A stretch of DNA of 64,000 bases from an uncultured Dehalococcoidia bacterium (GTDB lineage Bacteria > Chloroflexota > Dehalococcoidia > Lucifugimonadales > UBA3495): assembly GCA_958296385.1 (NCBI GenBank), contig OY282494.1, positions 157,416 to 221,415 on the forward strand. Reading direction: 5' to 3'. The notes below the pieces were generated by a model that saw nothing but the letters and a program-made list of their open reading frames with translations, did no database searches and was not told where the DNA came from. The translations under genes and the position numbers were made by a program. Shown here in pieces: positions 33,435 to 41,503 of the stretch (position 1 is its first letter; each line of letters opens with the position of its first letter).

Positions 33435-33830
33435 TTAGCCGGTTGCTTGGACGAGCTCGATTAGTACGTCGTCGGGGCCTTCAATGTAGGCGAGGCGGGT
33501 GCCGGTGGGGGTTTCGGTGTAGGGCAGGACGATGCGGATGCCGGCGGCTTCGAGGCGTTCCAACTCGGCGCGGAGGTCGGTTACGTCGAAGCCGAAGTGC
33601 TCCAGGCCGAGGCGGTTCAGTTCGGCGGTGCCGCGCTGGTCGGAGGAGCCGGGGGGCTTGGATGATACGTTCAGGCGGCACTGGCCGCCCATCTCCATGC
33701 CGATGGTGATGGTGTTGGGCATCACTTCGCGCTCGGAAACCTGGCGGGCGTTGAAATGCTCCTGATACCACGCGGCGGTGGAGTGAGGGTCGGCGGCCCG
33801 GATGTGCACGTGGTTGATGCGGTACTCCAT
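33435..33830 (-). CDS. VOC-family (glyoxalase/bleomycin-resistance fold) protein
   Basis: A 131-aa protein with paired beta-alpha-beta-beta-beta units. It begins INHVHIRAADPHSTAAWYQEHF, has a central GLEHFGFDV with a metal-type histidine, and ends LAYIEGPDDVLIELVQ with a metal-type glutamate. AGGAGG precedes ATG 33830. Such proteins are isomerases, dioxygenases or binding proteins; H/H/E ligands suggest a metal enzyme. The open frame before 33830 is not family-like. Confidence 0.85.
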   Translation of the reverse strand: MEYRINHVHIRAADPHSTAAWYQEHFNARQVSEREVMPNTITIGMEMGGQCRLNVSSKPPGSSDQRGTAELNRLGLEHFGFDVTDLRAELERLEAAGIRIVLPYTETPTGTRLAYIEGPDDVLIELVQATG

Positions 33831-33984
33831 TTTGTTGCCTCCTGATGTTGTAAAGCCGATGGTGTCGTAGAGTGGAACTGATGGCGTATGGAACCGGCGC
33901 AGCTGCGTAGGTTCTGCGACGGTCATAGCTTGGGGCTGATGATACCTGATGCCGGCGGGCCGGGGAAACCGGGCGGGACAAAGT

Positions 33985-34174
33985 GGTAGCGTTGCGTTTT
34001 AGGTGGTTTAATCAGCCCACCGCCGGCCATTCCTGATGTCATTCTGAGCGTAGCGAAGAATCTCGATGACGCAGGGCACACTTTGGGGGCAACGCCGTTG
34101 CTACGCTGCCGAGATTCTTCGCTGCGCTCAGAATGACATTGGGGAAACTAAACCACCTAAAACGGAACGCTGCC
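33985..34174. mobile_element. MITE, second full copy with 9-bp target duplication
   Basis: A 190-bp copy of the element at 10412. The ends GGTAGCGTTGCGTTTTAGG and CCTAAAACGGAACGCTGCC pair. The 9-bp repeat GGACAAAGT lies directly on both sides (33976-33984 and 34175-34183). The internal inverted repeat of TGTCATTCTGAGCG cores is preserved. Confidence 0.87.
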
Positions 34175-34230
34175 GGACAAAGTGCTAAACTGGCGGCTGG
34201 GCTATCTGGCGACGTGTTTTGGTTGTGGAT

Positions 34231-34596
34231 ATGAGTGTGAATCCTACTGATGCCGGCGGTTTTGATGGCCGTTCTGCCGCTGTGCTGCCGGTTTATGGGC
34301 GGGTGCTGGAGGTGGTGCGGGAGATTCCTTTTGGGCGGGTGGCTACTTACGGGCAGATTGCGATGATTGTTGGCGACTGCACGCCCCGTATGGTGGGGTA
34401 CTGCCTGGCGTCGCTGGATGATGGGCAGGATGTGCCGTGGCATCGGGTGATTAATCGGCAGGGCAAGATTAGTCCGCGCGGCGTGGGGTTGGGGGCGCAG
34501 GTACAGCGGGAGCTGCTGTTGCAAGAAGGGGTGGAGTTTGGGCAGTCGGATCGGATTAGCTTTCGCCAGTTTGGCTGGATGGATCCTTATCATTAG
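34231..34596 (+). CDS. alkyltransferase-like protein (MGMT family, Cys replaced by Trp)
   Basis: A ~121-aa protein with the C-terminal DNA-binding domain of O6-alkylguanine-DNA alkyltransferase: IPFGRVATYGQIA, PRMVGYCLAS and the active-site motif. The usual PCHRV reads PWHRVIN, so the alkyl-accepting cysteine is tryptophan. This defines ATL proteins, which bind alkylguanine and hand the lesion to nucleotide excision repair. TTG 34219 is an alternative start. It is monocistronic, immediately after a MITE. Confidence 0.9.
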   Translation: MSVNPTDAGGFDGRSAAVLPVYGRVLEVVREIPFGRVATYGQIAMIVGDCTPRMVGYCLASLDDGQDVPWHRVINRQGKISPRGVGLGAQVQRELLLQEGVEFGQSDRISFRQFGWMDPYH

Positions 34597-34622
34597 CGGC
34601 CAACCGGGAGTGACGGATTGCC

Positions 34623-34784
34623 GTGTTTGAGGCGCCTGAGGTGCGGGTATTTGCCGGGTTTTGGCAAGCGAATCTGCCCGGACAGGCTGTCGCTGAAGCG
34701 CAGATATTGAGGGCCAGTGTCGTGAGTGGGCTGGCCGGCGATGTGGCTGCTGACGTGGTGGGGTGGCAGTTTCGGTCTGTGTAG
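34623..34784 (+). CDS. possible small ORF of 53 aa
   Basis: A GTG-initiated frame reading MFEAPEVRVFAGFWQAN and ending VGWQFRSV. Its residue mix is protein-like and a GGGAG lies ~12 bases upstream, but it has no recognisable family. It may be a small protein or a remnant. The rest of the gap to 35035 holds degenerate MITE-core pieces (34787-34880) and the promoter of the MFS gene. Confidence 0.25.
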   Translation: MFEAPEVRVFAGFWQANLPGQAVAEAQILRASVVSGLAGDVAADVVGWQFRSV

Positions 34785-34963
34785 CGGCATCGGGATTCTG
34801 CGCTGGGTTTGGAATGACAGAGGGAGGCAGGGGGCGCTGCGTCGTCGGGATTCTGCGTCGCGTTCATAATGACAGTGGGGCCGGGGGGCGTTAGGGCGGT
34901 AGCGGTGAGGGGGGGTTGCGGTTGGGTTGTCATAACGTTGCTTATTGGCGGGGTGAGTGGGTG

Positions 34964-34972
34964 TGGTACAAT
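34964..34972 (+). promoter_or_regulatory. extended -10 promoter for the MFS gene
   Basis: TGGTACAAT, an extended -10 element, lies 64 bp before ATG 35036. A TTGCTT further upstream is too far away (23 bp) to be a regular -35. Confidence 0.45.
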
Positions 34973-35035
34973 CCGGCTTCCGATGCCAGCTTTGCCGTTT
35001 GTTATGATGCCGTCTCCGCTTGGAGCAACCCTTTG

Positions 35036-36433
35036 ATGCGCCCCCGCAGGCCGCGCATTTTTTATGGCTGGTGGGTGGTTATCGTCAGCCTGATTGCCGA
35101 TGGGATGAAGCACGGTTCGTTTAACCGGGGCTTTACGGTTTTTTACATTCCCATTGAGCAGGACTTGGGGTTCACGCGGACGATGCTGGGGCTTGCGGAG
35201 GGGCTGGGGCGTTTTATGGGCGGGGTGCAGGGGCCGCTGATGGGGTACTGCACCGACCGCTATGGGCCGCGGGTGATGCTGGCGTTTGGCGGGCTGATGT
35301 CGGGGGTGGGGTTTATCCTGCTGGGGTACACCGGGTCGTTCTGGTACTTCCTGGTGATATTCGTCGGGTTTATGTCGGTGGGGTTCCGCTCCGGGTACAA
35401 CAACGCGTCCATTGCGGCGGTCAACAACTGGTTCCGGCGGCGGCGGGGGCTGGCGATGTCGGTGGTGAGCATGGGCAACGGGCTGGGAGGGGCATCGGCG
35501 TATCTGGTGGGGCTGCTGATATTCGCGGTGGGCTGGCGGGATGCCTGTACGGTGCTGGGCGTTGCGATTCTGGCGGTGGTGATTCCGCTGTCGTGGTTCC
35601 TGCGGCGGGCGCCGGAGGATATGGGGCAGCTGCCGGACGGGGATAGTCCTGAGATGCTGGAGGAGGCGTCGGCGCCGGCGCCGGCGGGACGGGGCGATGA
35701 GCGGCCGCGCCGGCGGGTGCAGTTTGGCGAGGTTGACTTTACGGCGCGGGAGGCGATGCGGACGCCGTCGTACTGGCTGCTGGTGATGTCCACCGGGTTT
35801 AGGAACATCGTGCACGCCGGGGCGTCGTTCCTGATGGCGCCGCTGATAATGTGGTTTCTGGAGGCGGGCGTGCCGATTGAGCCGGGGACGGCGACATCCC
35901 GGCAGCACGCTATCATCGCAGCGGGTTTCGTGAGCGCGTTTTCCTTTACCAATATGGTGTTCAATCCGGCGATGGGGTGGCTGGGCGACCGGATGAACCG
36001 GCGCAAGCTGAGCGCGCTGTGCATGGTTTCGGGGGCGCTGGCGCTGGGTTCGCTGCTGACGCAAAGCGGGGAAATCTGGCAGCTGGTTCTGTTCGTGATG
36101 CTGCTGGCGCTGGCGGAAAGCGCGAATCCGCTGAACTGGGCCATTATGGGGGACTTTTTTGGGCGGCGGGCTTACGCAACGCTACGGGGGTGGCAGCATC
36201 TGCCCGACCAGTTGGCGTCGATGTGGACGGCGATGTGGATGGGGGTAATTTACGACCAGACGGGCAGTTTTTACTGGGCGCTGTTCCCGCTGGTGGTGCT
36301 GTACATCTGCGCCGCCGTGGGGTATTGGTTCCTGCCGCCGCCGCGCCTGCCGCGCCGGTTGCAGCTGCAACGGGACCGGGAGTTGGCCCGGCGGGCCAGG
36401 GCGCCCCGGCTGGCGCCGGAACCGGGCAACTGA
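35036..36433 (+). CDS. MFS transporter
   Basis: A 465-aa permease with twelve membrane helices in two halves. It starts at ATG 35036 (IFYGWWVVIVSLIADGMKHG). The loop 2-3 signature is GYCTDRYGPRVMLAFGG. A long cytosolic linker after helix 6 (PDGDSPEMLEEASAPAPAGRGDE) is followed by GWLGDRMNRRKLSAL in the second half. It resembles monocarboxylate/oxalate-formate-type MFS carriers, which fits the carboxylate-catabolic neighbourhood, but the solute is unknown. The frame is open back to 34916 without support. Confidence 0.85.
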   Translation: MRPRRPRIFYGWWVVIVSLIADGMKHGSFNRGFTVFYIPIEQDLGFTRTMLGLAEGLGRFMGGVQGPLMGYCTDRYGPRVMLAFGGLMSGVGFILLGYTGSFWYFLVIFVGFMSVGFRSGYNNASIAAVNNWFRRRRGLAMSVVSMGNGLGGASAYLVGLLIFAVGWRDACTVLGVAILAVVIPLSWFLRRAPEDMGQLPDGDSPEMLEEASAPAPAGRGDERPRRRVQFGEVDFTAREAMRTPSYWLLVMSTGFRNIVHAGASFLMAPLIMWFLEAGVPIEPGTATSRQHAIIAAGFVSAFSFTNMVFNPAMGWLGDRMNRRKLSALCMVSGALALGSLLTQSGEIWQLVLFVMLLALAESANPLNWAIMGDFFGRRAYATLRGWQHLPDQLASMWTAMWMGVIYDQTGSFYWALFPLVVLYICAAVGYWFLPPPRLPRRLQLQRDRELARRARAPRLAPEPGN

Positions 36434-36464
36434 CGGAACTGCGGGCGGGTTCATCCGGTCGGGT

Positions 36465-37088
36465 TCATCCGGTCGTTTCAATCCGCATGGTTACGCGGGC
36501 AATCCAGTTGCGGGGGCGGTTTTCCAGGGGGCCTTGAATTATCCGGAAACCGGCCCGGCGGAAGAGGGGCTCGGTGCCGAAGTAGGCGTTGTCGTCGCCG
36601 GTGCGTGCGGAGCCGGCGCGGGGGTATGCCTCTATTGCCGGGGCGCCGTGCTGTTTGGCGTAGGTTACGGCGGCCTGAATTAAGGCCAGTGCGATGCCCC
36701 GGCCACGTTCCGGCTTGCGGACGGTTACGCAGGGGATGCCCCAAACGTCGGTGTCGTCAACGCGAGGGGTGGTACGTGAGCGTTCTACTCGGATTAGTTC
36801 GCGGCGGGGGGCGATGGCGATCCAACCGACGGGGTTGGGGCCGTCGTAGGCCAGCAGACCGGGGGCCGGAGTGCGGCCGGCGAGGGCGGACATGGCCAGA
36901 CGCTTGCGCTGGCTCTGGGAACCGTCGCCGGGCAGGGCGCGGGTCTGGGCATCGGTGAGGCGGGGGAATATACACCAGCAGCCGGCGCCGAAATTGCCCC
37001 GCAGCACTGCGCCGAAGTCGTCCATCAAATCGGGCGTCAACGGGCGGCAAAGCAGGGGGCAGCGTTTTGTTTCAGGTGGATTGGTCAT
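36465..37088 (-). CDS. GNAT-family N-acetyltransferase
   Basis: A 207-aa acetyltransferase. The N-terminal part RPLTPDLMDDFGAVLRGNFGAGCWCIFPRL fits the 'CCWC' GNAT group. The CoA-binding core is VTVRKPERGRGIALALIQAAVTYAKQHGAPAIEAYP, with the Q/RxxGxG/A-type loop. The only ATG upstream of the conserved region is 37088, and codons 1-10 lie inside a MITE terminal repeat. The repeat therefore seems to provide the start codon and first ten residues. ATG 37025 would remove conserved residues. Acetyl acceptor unknown. Confidence 0.8.
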   Translation of the reverse strand: MTNPPETKRCPLLCRPLTPDLMDDFGAVLRGNFGAGCWCIFPRLTDAQTRALPGDGSQSQRKRLAMSALAGRTPAPGLLAYDGPNPVGWIAIAPRRELIRVERSRTTPRVDDTDVWGIPCVTVRKPERGRGIALALIQAAVTYAKQHGAPAIEAYPRAGSARTGDDNAYFGTEPLFRRAGFRIIQGPLENRPRNWIARVTMRIETTG

Positions 37089-37225
37089 TTCATATCATCA
37101 GCGGTCATCCTGGGGGACCGGAGTGCCGGTTGCAAGGGGTTGGGGTCGCTGATTTTGGGATTTGGCGGGGGGGGTTGACGGGGCTGCGCTGGGGGAAATG
37201 ATTTCCCCCAGACCCCCTCGTTGTG
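37058..37225. mobile_element. composite MITE-like repeat element, internally deleted copy C
   Basis: It begins GGCAGCGTTTTGTTTCAGG, keeps the left ~60 bp of the 2525-type element (ATTTCATATCATCAGCGG), then jumps to the block GCAAGGGGTTGGGGTCGCTG and the palindrome at 37189. The HEARO-like unit is absent. It lies between the divergent GNAT and DNA-methylase genes and contributes the 5' end of the former. Confidence 0.6.
37189..37219. repeat. REP-like palindrome, copy 3 of 4
   Basis: The arms CTGGGGGAAAT and ATTTCCCCCAG followed by ACCCCCTC, identical to copies 1 and 2. Confidence 0.8.
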
Positions 37226-37288
37226 TTTTTGGGGGCATTGGCGCATCGGTTATACTTGGCGGGGCGGCGTTGGCTGCCGGGACGGGAT

Positions 37289-38581
37289 ATGATTTGCGAC
37301 ACTCATCGTCTGGCGGAATTGCTGGCGGGCGATTTGGCGTTTGAGGCGCCGGCGCGGGATGCGCATCCGCTGTATGCTTTGCATCCTTTTGCGGCGCGGT
37401 TTCCGTATGGGCTGGCGGGGTATTTTATTGACGCCTTGACGGAGCGGGGGGATAGGGTGCTGGACCCGATGTGCGGCTCCGGGATTACGCTGCTGGAGGG
37501 GTGGCTGGGGGGGCGGGCGGTGGTTGGCGTGGATTTGGACCCGCTGGCCCGGCGGCAGAGTGCGGCGCGGACGGCGCTGCTGGATGCGTCGGCGATACGG
37601 GAGGCGGGGGCGGCTACGCTGGAGCGGGCGGCTTTTGGCTATGCCGGTATTGGCAATCCGGCTGACCCGCTGGCGGCGCTGCGGGCGGGGATGGACGATG
37701 CAACGCGCAAGTTTCTGGATTACTGGTTTCTGCCGGAAACGCAGCGGGAGCTGGCGGCGCTGGCGGTGGCCATCCGGGGCGAATCCGACGACGGGCTGCG
37801 CAACTTGCAGGAGGTTATCTTTTCGTCCGCAATCGTTACCAAATCGGGTGGGGTTTCACGGGCCCGGGATCTGGCGCATACCAGGCCGCATCGGGTCAAT
37901 GACAAGACGCCGCGCCGTCCGCTGCGGGTGTTTCAAGGGCTGCTGCGTCGGGCGGCGGATGCCTATGGGTCGGTTGACCGGGATGCGGTGGGCAATCGGG
38001 CGGTGCTGGCCGGGGATTCGCGGCGGCTGCCGGTGGCTGAGAGTAGTGTGAATCTGGTGATGACGTCGCCGCCTTACGCCAACGCGCTGGACTATATGCG
38101 GGCGCACAAGTTCTCGCTGGCGTGGCTGGGGGAGCCGATACCAAAGCTGTCCAATCTGCGGGGGCGCTACATCGGGGCGGAACGGCAATCGGGGCGGGCG
38201 ACGGGCGACGAAATGCCGCCGGTTGTCAGGGAGTGTATCAGTCAATTGGGGGCGCGGGATGCCGGGAAAGCGCGCGTGCTGGGGCGGTATTTTGGGGATA
38301 TGTCAGCGGCGATCGGCGAGATGGCAAGGGTACTGCGGCCGGGCGCGGCGGCAATCATAGTGGTGGGGCCGTCGGTGATGCGGGGCGTTTTGATACCGAC
38401 GCACGACTGCCTGGCGGCCATTGCAGCCGGCGTTGGGCTGGAGGTGGCAGCGGTGGCGCCCCGGGACATCGCACGGGATCGGCGGATGATGCCGGCGCGC
38501 AACGGCGTGCGCAGTGTGCAGGGCATTGGTATCGAGGGGCGGATGCACACTGAATACATTATTGGGGCGGTTAAGCCGTAA
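37289..38581 (+). CDS. DNA methylase-family SAM-dependent methyltransferase
   Basis: A ~430-aa methyltransferase. Motif X-like HPFAARFPYGLAGYFIDAL comes first, then the SAM-binding VLDPMCGSGITLLEG and the catalytic TSPPY in VNLVMTSPPYANALDY. The order and the SPPY motif suggest an amino-methyltransferase (N4-cytosine or N6-adenine), possibly on DNA. Related folds also act on RNA. ATG 37289 is preferred; the open frame back to 37223 lies in repeat DNA. No restriction enzyme is adjacent, so it looks like an orphan methylase. Confidence 0.75.
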   Translation: MICDTHRLAELLAGDLAFEAPARDAHPLYALHPFAARFPYGLAGYFIDALTERGDRVLDPMCGSGITLLEGWLGGRAVVGVDLDPLARRQSAARTALLDASAIREAGAATLERAAFGYAGIGNPADPLAALRAGMDDATRKFLDYWFLPETQRELAALAVAIRGESDDGLRNLQEVIFSSAIVTKSGGVSRARDLAHTRPHRVNDKTPRRPLRVFQGLLRRAADAYGSVDRDAVGNRAVLAGDSRRLPVAESSVNLVMTSPPYANALDYMRAHKFSLAWLGEPIPKLSNLRGRYIGAERQSGRATGDEMPPVVRECISQLGARDAGKARVLGRYFGDMSAAIGEMARVLRPGAAAIIVVGPSVMRGVLIPTHDCLAAIAAGVGLEVAAVAPRDIARDRRMMPARNGVRSVQGIGIEGRMHTEYIIGAVKP

Positions 38582-38942
38582 TTTTGCGGCCCGGAATGGG
38601 GCGTTTGAGTTCAATCCCGGATTAGCCCGGAACCGAATGGCACAAGATGTTGTGCCGGAGCGCCGGGGGGGTACGAATGACCCTCCGGGGGGGTTGCCTC
38701 TGGATTGAGGCGCAGATTTTACGGGTCAAATTGGCGGCAACTTGGGCAAGCATAGCGTCATCCGTTTTATCAAAACGGGTAGGAACAATATTTCTAGGGG
38801 CTTGCCTAGCGGCGGCTCTAATCAGGCCGTAGGATGGTTTTACGCAGCGGGCCGGTTGATTTATCAACTTAACGGAGCTCCGGGTTAACGGAGTTCCGGC
38901 GCCGCGCGGGGAAACCGGATACGAAATGGAGAGCGGATAGCG
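38582..38942 (+). promoter_or_regulatory. dnaA upstream region with palindromes and tandem repeats
   Basis: A 361-bp gap with no gene. It holds the inverted repeat CCGTTTT-ATC-AAAACGG (38762-38778), the dyad GTTGAT-TT-ATCAAC (38855-38868), and a tandem TTAACGGAG(C/T)TCCGG just after it. No convincing TTATCCACA DnaA-box cluster is visible, so an origin is not supported. The dyads are possible operators for dnaA. Confidence 0.4.
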
Positions 38943-40421
38943 ATGCCGGACTTTGCGAATGCAGCGACCGTTTGGCGGGCCGTTTTGGGCGGGTTGCAGA
39001 TGGAGATGCCCCGGGAGCATTTTGACACGTTCCTGGAGCCCTGCGTGGGGCAGGGGTGGGACGATGGCGACCTGGTGGTGGGGGCGGCCAGTTCTTTTGC
39101 GGTTTCGTGGCTGGAACTGCCGCTGCATCTGGCGATGGCGCAGGGTGTTTTAGCGCGGACGCTGGGGCGGGAGGCCAGGGTGATTTACCGGGCGATGCCG
39201 GCGGCGGCCGCGGCGCATCGGCCGGCAGCGGAAACGGGGGCAGCGGTTGCGGCGATAACCGCCGCACCGGAACGGGGCGTCCGCGCGCCGGCGCCGGAGG
39301 GGTATGACCTGGGCAGCGGGGGCGGGGGGGCCGCCGGCGGGTACGACTGGCGGGCGGTCAACGCGGCAACCTGCAACGGCGGGTACACTTTTGACAATTT
39401 TGTGGTGGGGCAGAGTAATCAGCTGGCGTTTCACGCCGCCGTTGCGGTGGCAGAGTCGGATGCGGCAACGGCCGTCGCTCCAACGGGGGCCGTGGGTTAC
39501 AACCCGCTGCTGATTCACGCCGGGCCGGGGCTGGGCAAGACGCATCTGCTGCACGCCATCGGGAACCGGGCCCGGGAGCGGGGGCGGGCGGCGCTGTACG
39601 TTACATCGGAGCAATTCACTAACGAGTTTGTGTCGTCAATCAATGGGCGCACGATGCGGCAGTTCCGGGAGCGTTACCGGAATCTGGACGTGCTGCTGCT
39701 GGACGACGTGCAGTTTCTGGTGGGCAAGGAGCAGACGCAGGAGAGTTTGTTTCATACGTTCAACGACTTGCATCAGGCCGGGGCGCAGATTGTGCTGACC
39801 AGCGACCGGGCGCCGCAGTCAATCCATCCGCTGGAGGATCGTTTGCGGTCACGGTTCCAGTGCGGGTTGCTGGCGGACATACAGCCGCCAGCGCTGGAGA
39901 CGCGCATCGCAATACTGCACGCCTGGGCGGCCGCGCGGAATGGGGTTGGAGTGGGCAAGGCCGGTCTGGATGAAATCCTGGAGCTGATTGCACAGCGGGT
40001 TAGCGGCAACGTGCGGGCGTTGCAGGGGGCGTTTAATCGGGTGATGGCGATGGCGCAGCTGATGAATATGCCGCTGACGGCGGAGCAGGTTGCGCAACAG
40101 CTGGACGCCATCGCCGGGCCGGAAAGGCGGCGCAGCCTGACGGCAGAGCAGGTTTTGGAGCAGGTGGCAGCGCACTACGGAATCAGCGGGGAACGGATAC
40201 TGGGCCGGGGGCGCACGGCGGAGATGGCAGAGGCGCGGCAGGTGGTGATGTATCTGCTCACTGCGGAGCTGGGCATCACGCCGACTAACGCGGGGCGGTT
40301 TCTGAACGGGCGCAACCACAGCACGGTCATTCACGGTTCGGGTAGAATAAGGGGCGCCATTGCCAGCGACGACCGCATTGGACGGGCGGTCAACAGCATC
40401 AGGGATGCGCTTTACGATTGA
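38943..40421 (+). CDS. dnaA: chromosomal replication initiator protein DnaA
   Basis: A 492-aa AAA+ initiator. Domain I (VWRAVLGGLQMEMPREHFDTFLEP) is followed by a Gly/Ala-rich domain II linker. Domain III has YTFDNFVVGQSNQLA, Walker A HAGPGLGKTHLL (~192), Walker B LLLDDVQFL (~250), and the arginine-finger region DRLRSRFQCGL. Domain IV carries the DNA-binding motif AEARQVVMYLLTAEL...NGRNHSTVIHG. The linker is longer than average. dnaN is not downstream; an NHL protein is, so the usual dnaA-dnaN order is broken. Confidence 0.96.
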   Translation: MPDFANAATVWRAVLGGLQMEMPREHFDTFLEPCVGQGWDDGDLVVGAASSFAVSWLELPLHLAMAQGVLARTLGREARVIYRAMPAAAAAHRPAAETGAAVAAITAAPERGVRAPAPEGYDLGSGGGGAAGGYDWRAVNAATCNGGYTFDNFVVGQSNQLAFHAAVAVAESDAATAVAPTGAVGYNPLLIHAGPGLGKTHLLHAIGNRARERGRAALYVTSEQFTNEFVSSINGRTMRQFRERYRNLDVLLLDDVQFLVGKEQTQESLFHTFNDLHQAGAQIVLTSDRAPQSIHPLEDRLRSRFQCGLLADIQPPALETRIAILHAWAAARNGVGVGKAGLDEILELIAQRVSGNVRALQGAFNRVMAMAQLMNMPLTAEQVAQQLDAIAGPERRRSLTAEQVLEQVAAHYGISGERILGRGRTAEMAEARQVVMYLLTAELGITPTNAGRFLNGRNHSTVIHGSGRIRGAIASDDRIGRAVNSIRDALYD

Positions 40422-40442
40422 GTTGATTCCAACGGAGGCCAC

Positions 40443-41483
40443 ATGACAATGCCGACCACACCGATTATTCGCACCGTAGTTGGGACCGGAGAGGCCGGGT
40501 ACACCGGGGACGGCGGGCCGGCGGAGTCGGCGACGCTGCGGGAACCGTTTATGTGCGATTTTGACGCCGGCGGGAACCTGTTTTTCTGCGAGGCGCGCAA
40601 TCACGTCGTGCGGCGGGTTGACGCGGCTACCGGGGTGGTGACGACCGTGGCGGGAACCGGGGCGGACGGCTATACGGGGGACGGCGGGCCGGCTACCGAG
40701 GCGACGCTGTACGAACCTTACGCGCTGGCGGTGGACGGCGGCGATGGCAGCATCTACATTGTTGACCGGCTGAACGCCGCCGTGCGCCGGGTGGACGGGG
40801 CTACCGGCATCATTACTACGGTGGCCGGCACGGGGGAGGCGGGGTATTCCGGGGACGGCGGGCCGGGGCATCTGGCGCAGCTGCGGGAACCTAACGACTG
40901 CTTTCTGGACGGACGGGGCGGGCTGCTGATTGCGGATATTCAGGACCAGCGTATTCGTCGTTTGGACCTGGGCACGGGGGTTATCAGCACGTTTGCCGGC
41001 AACGGGGAGAAAGTGCGGGGCGGCGACGGGATGCCGGCGGCGCAGGCCAGTATCCTGGGGGCGCGGGCGGTCTGTATGGACCAGGCCGGGAATACTTACA
41101 TCGCCGAACGGGAGGGCAACGGCGTGCGGGTGGTGACGGCGGGCGGGATTATGGGGACGGTGGCTGGCGCCGCCGGGGAACGGGGCTACACGGGGGACGG
41201 CGGGCCGGCGCTGGCGGCGACCTGGGGGGCGCCCAAGGCGCTGCGGTGCGACGCCGGCGGGGACGTTATTGTGGTGGATACGGAGAACCATGCTATCCGG
41301 CGGATTGATGTCCGGAGCGGTGTTGTGACTACGATTGCCGGCGGTCAGCCGGGGGGACATGGGGACGGCGGGCCGGCTATTGAGGCGGGGCTGGATCGGC
41401 CGCACGGGTGCGGCATAGCGGCCGACGGGACGATTTACATTGCCGACAGCAACAACCACCGGGTGCGGGTGGTAAAGCCCTGA
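40443..41483 (+). CDS. six-bladed NHL beta-propeller protein
   Basis: A 346-aa protein made of six similar ~55-residue units. Each opens like T(V/I)AGTGEAGYTGDGGPA and carries a strand such as GNLFFCEARNHVVRRVD or GTIYIADSNNHRVRVV. Six blades make a closed propeller with no other domain. There is no signal peptide. ATG 40443 lies 22 bp after the dnaA stop, behind AACGGAGG, so it may be co-transcribed with dnaA. Function unknown; this repeat type is common in environmental Chloroflexota and Acidobacteria. Confidence 0.82.
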   Translation: MTMPTTPIIRTVVGTGEAGYTGDGGPAESATLREPFMCDFDAGGNLFFCEARNHVVRRVDAATGVVTTVAGTGADGYTGDGGPATEATLYEPYALAVDGGDGSIYIVDRLNAAVRRVDGATGIITTVAGTGEAGYSGDGGPGHLAQLREPNDCFLDGRGGLLIADIQDQRIRRLDLGTGVISTFAGNGEKVRGGDGMPAAQASILGARAVCMDQAGNTYIAEREGNGVRVVTAGGIMGTVAGAAGERGYTGDGGPALAATWGAPKALRCDAGGDVIVVDTENHAIRRIDVRSGVVTTIAGGQPGGHGDGGPAIEAGLDRPHGCGIAADGTIYIADSNNHRVRVVKP

Positions 41484-41488
41484 CTTGC

Positions 41489-41497
41489 TGGTACAAT
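41489..41497 (+). promoter_or_regulatory. extended -10 promoter, probably leaderless
   Basis: TGGTACAAT ends seven bases before ATG 41504, so transcription would begin at or next to the start codon and the mRNA would have no ribosome binding site. Confidence 0.5.
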
Positions 41498-41503
41498 TGG
41501 GTT

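Noticed and set aside
34556-36064. A 502-aa minus-strand frame opposite the MFS gene
   Set aside because: Arg/His/Pro-rich and without domains; the opposite frame is a well-formed twelve-helix carrier.
36465-37025. A shorter GNAT starting at ATG 37025
   Set aside because: It would remove the conserved RPLTPDL segment; the start inside the repeat keeps it.
38582-38942. An oriC upstream of dnaA
   Set aside because: No cluster of TTATCCACA-type boxes or AT-rich unwinding region; only TTATCAAC-like partial matches.
39849-41459. A 536-aa minus-strand frame opposite dnaA and the NHL gene
   Set aside because: It spans two convincing plus-strand genes and has only low-complexity basic sequence.
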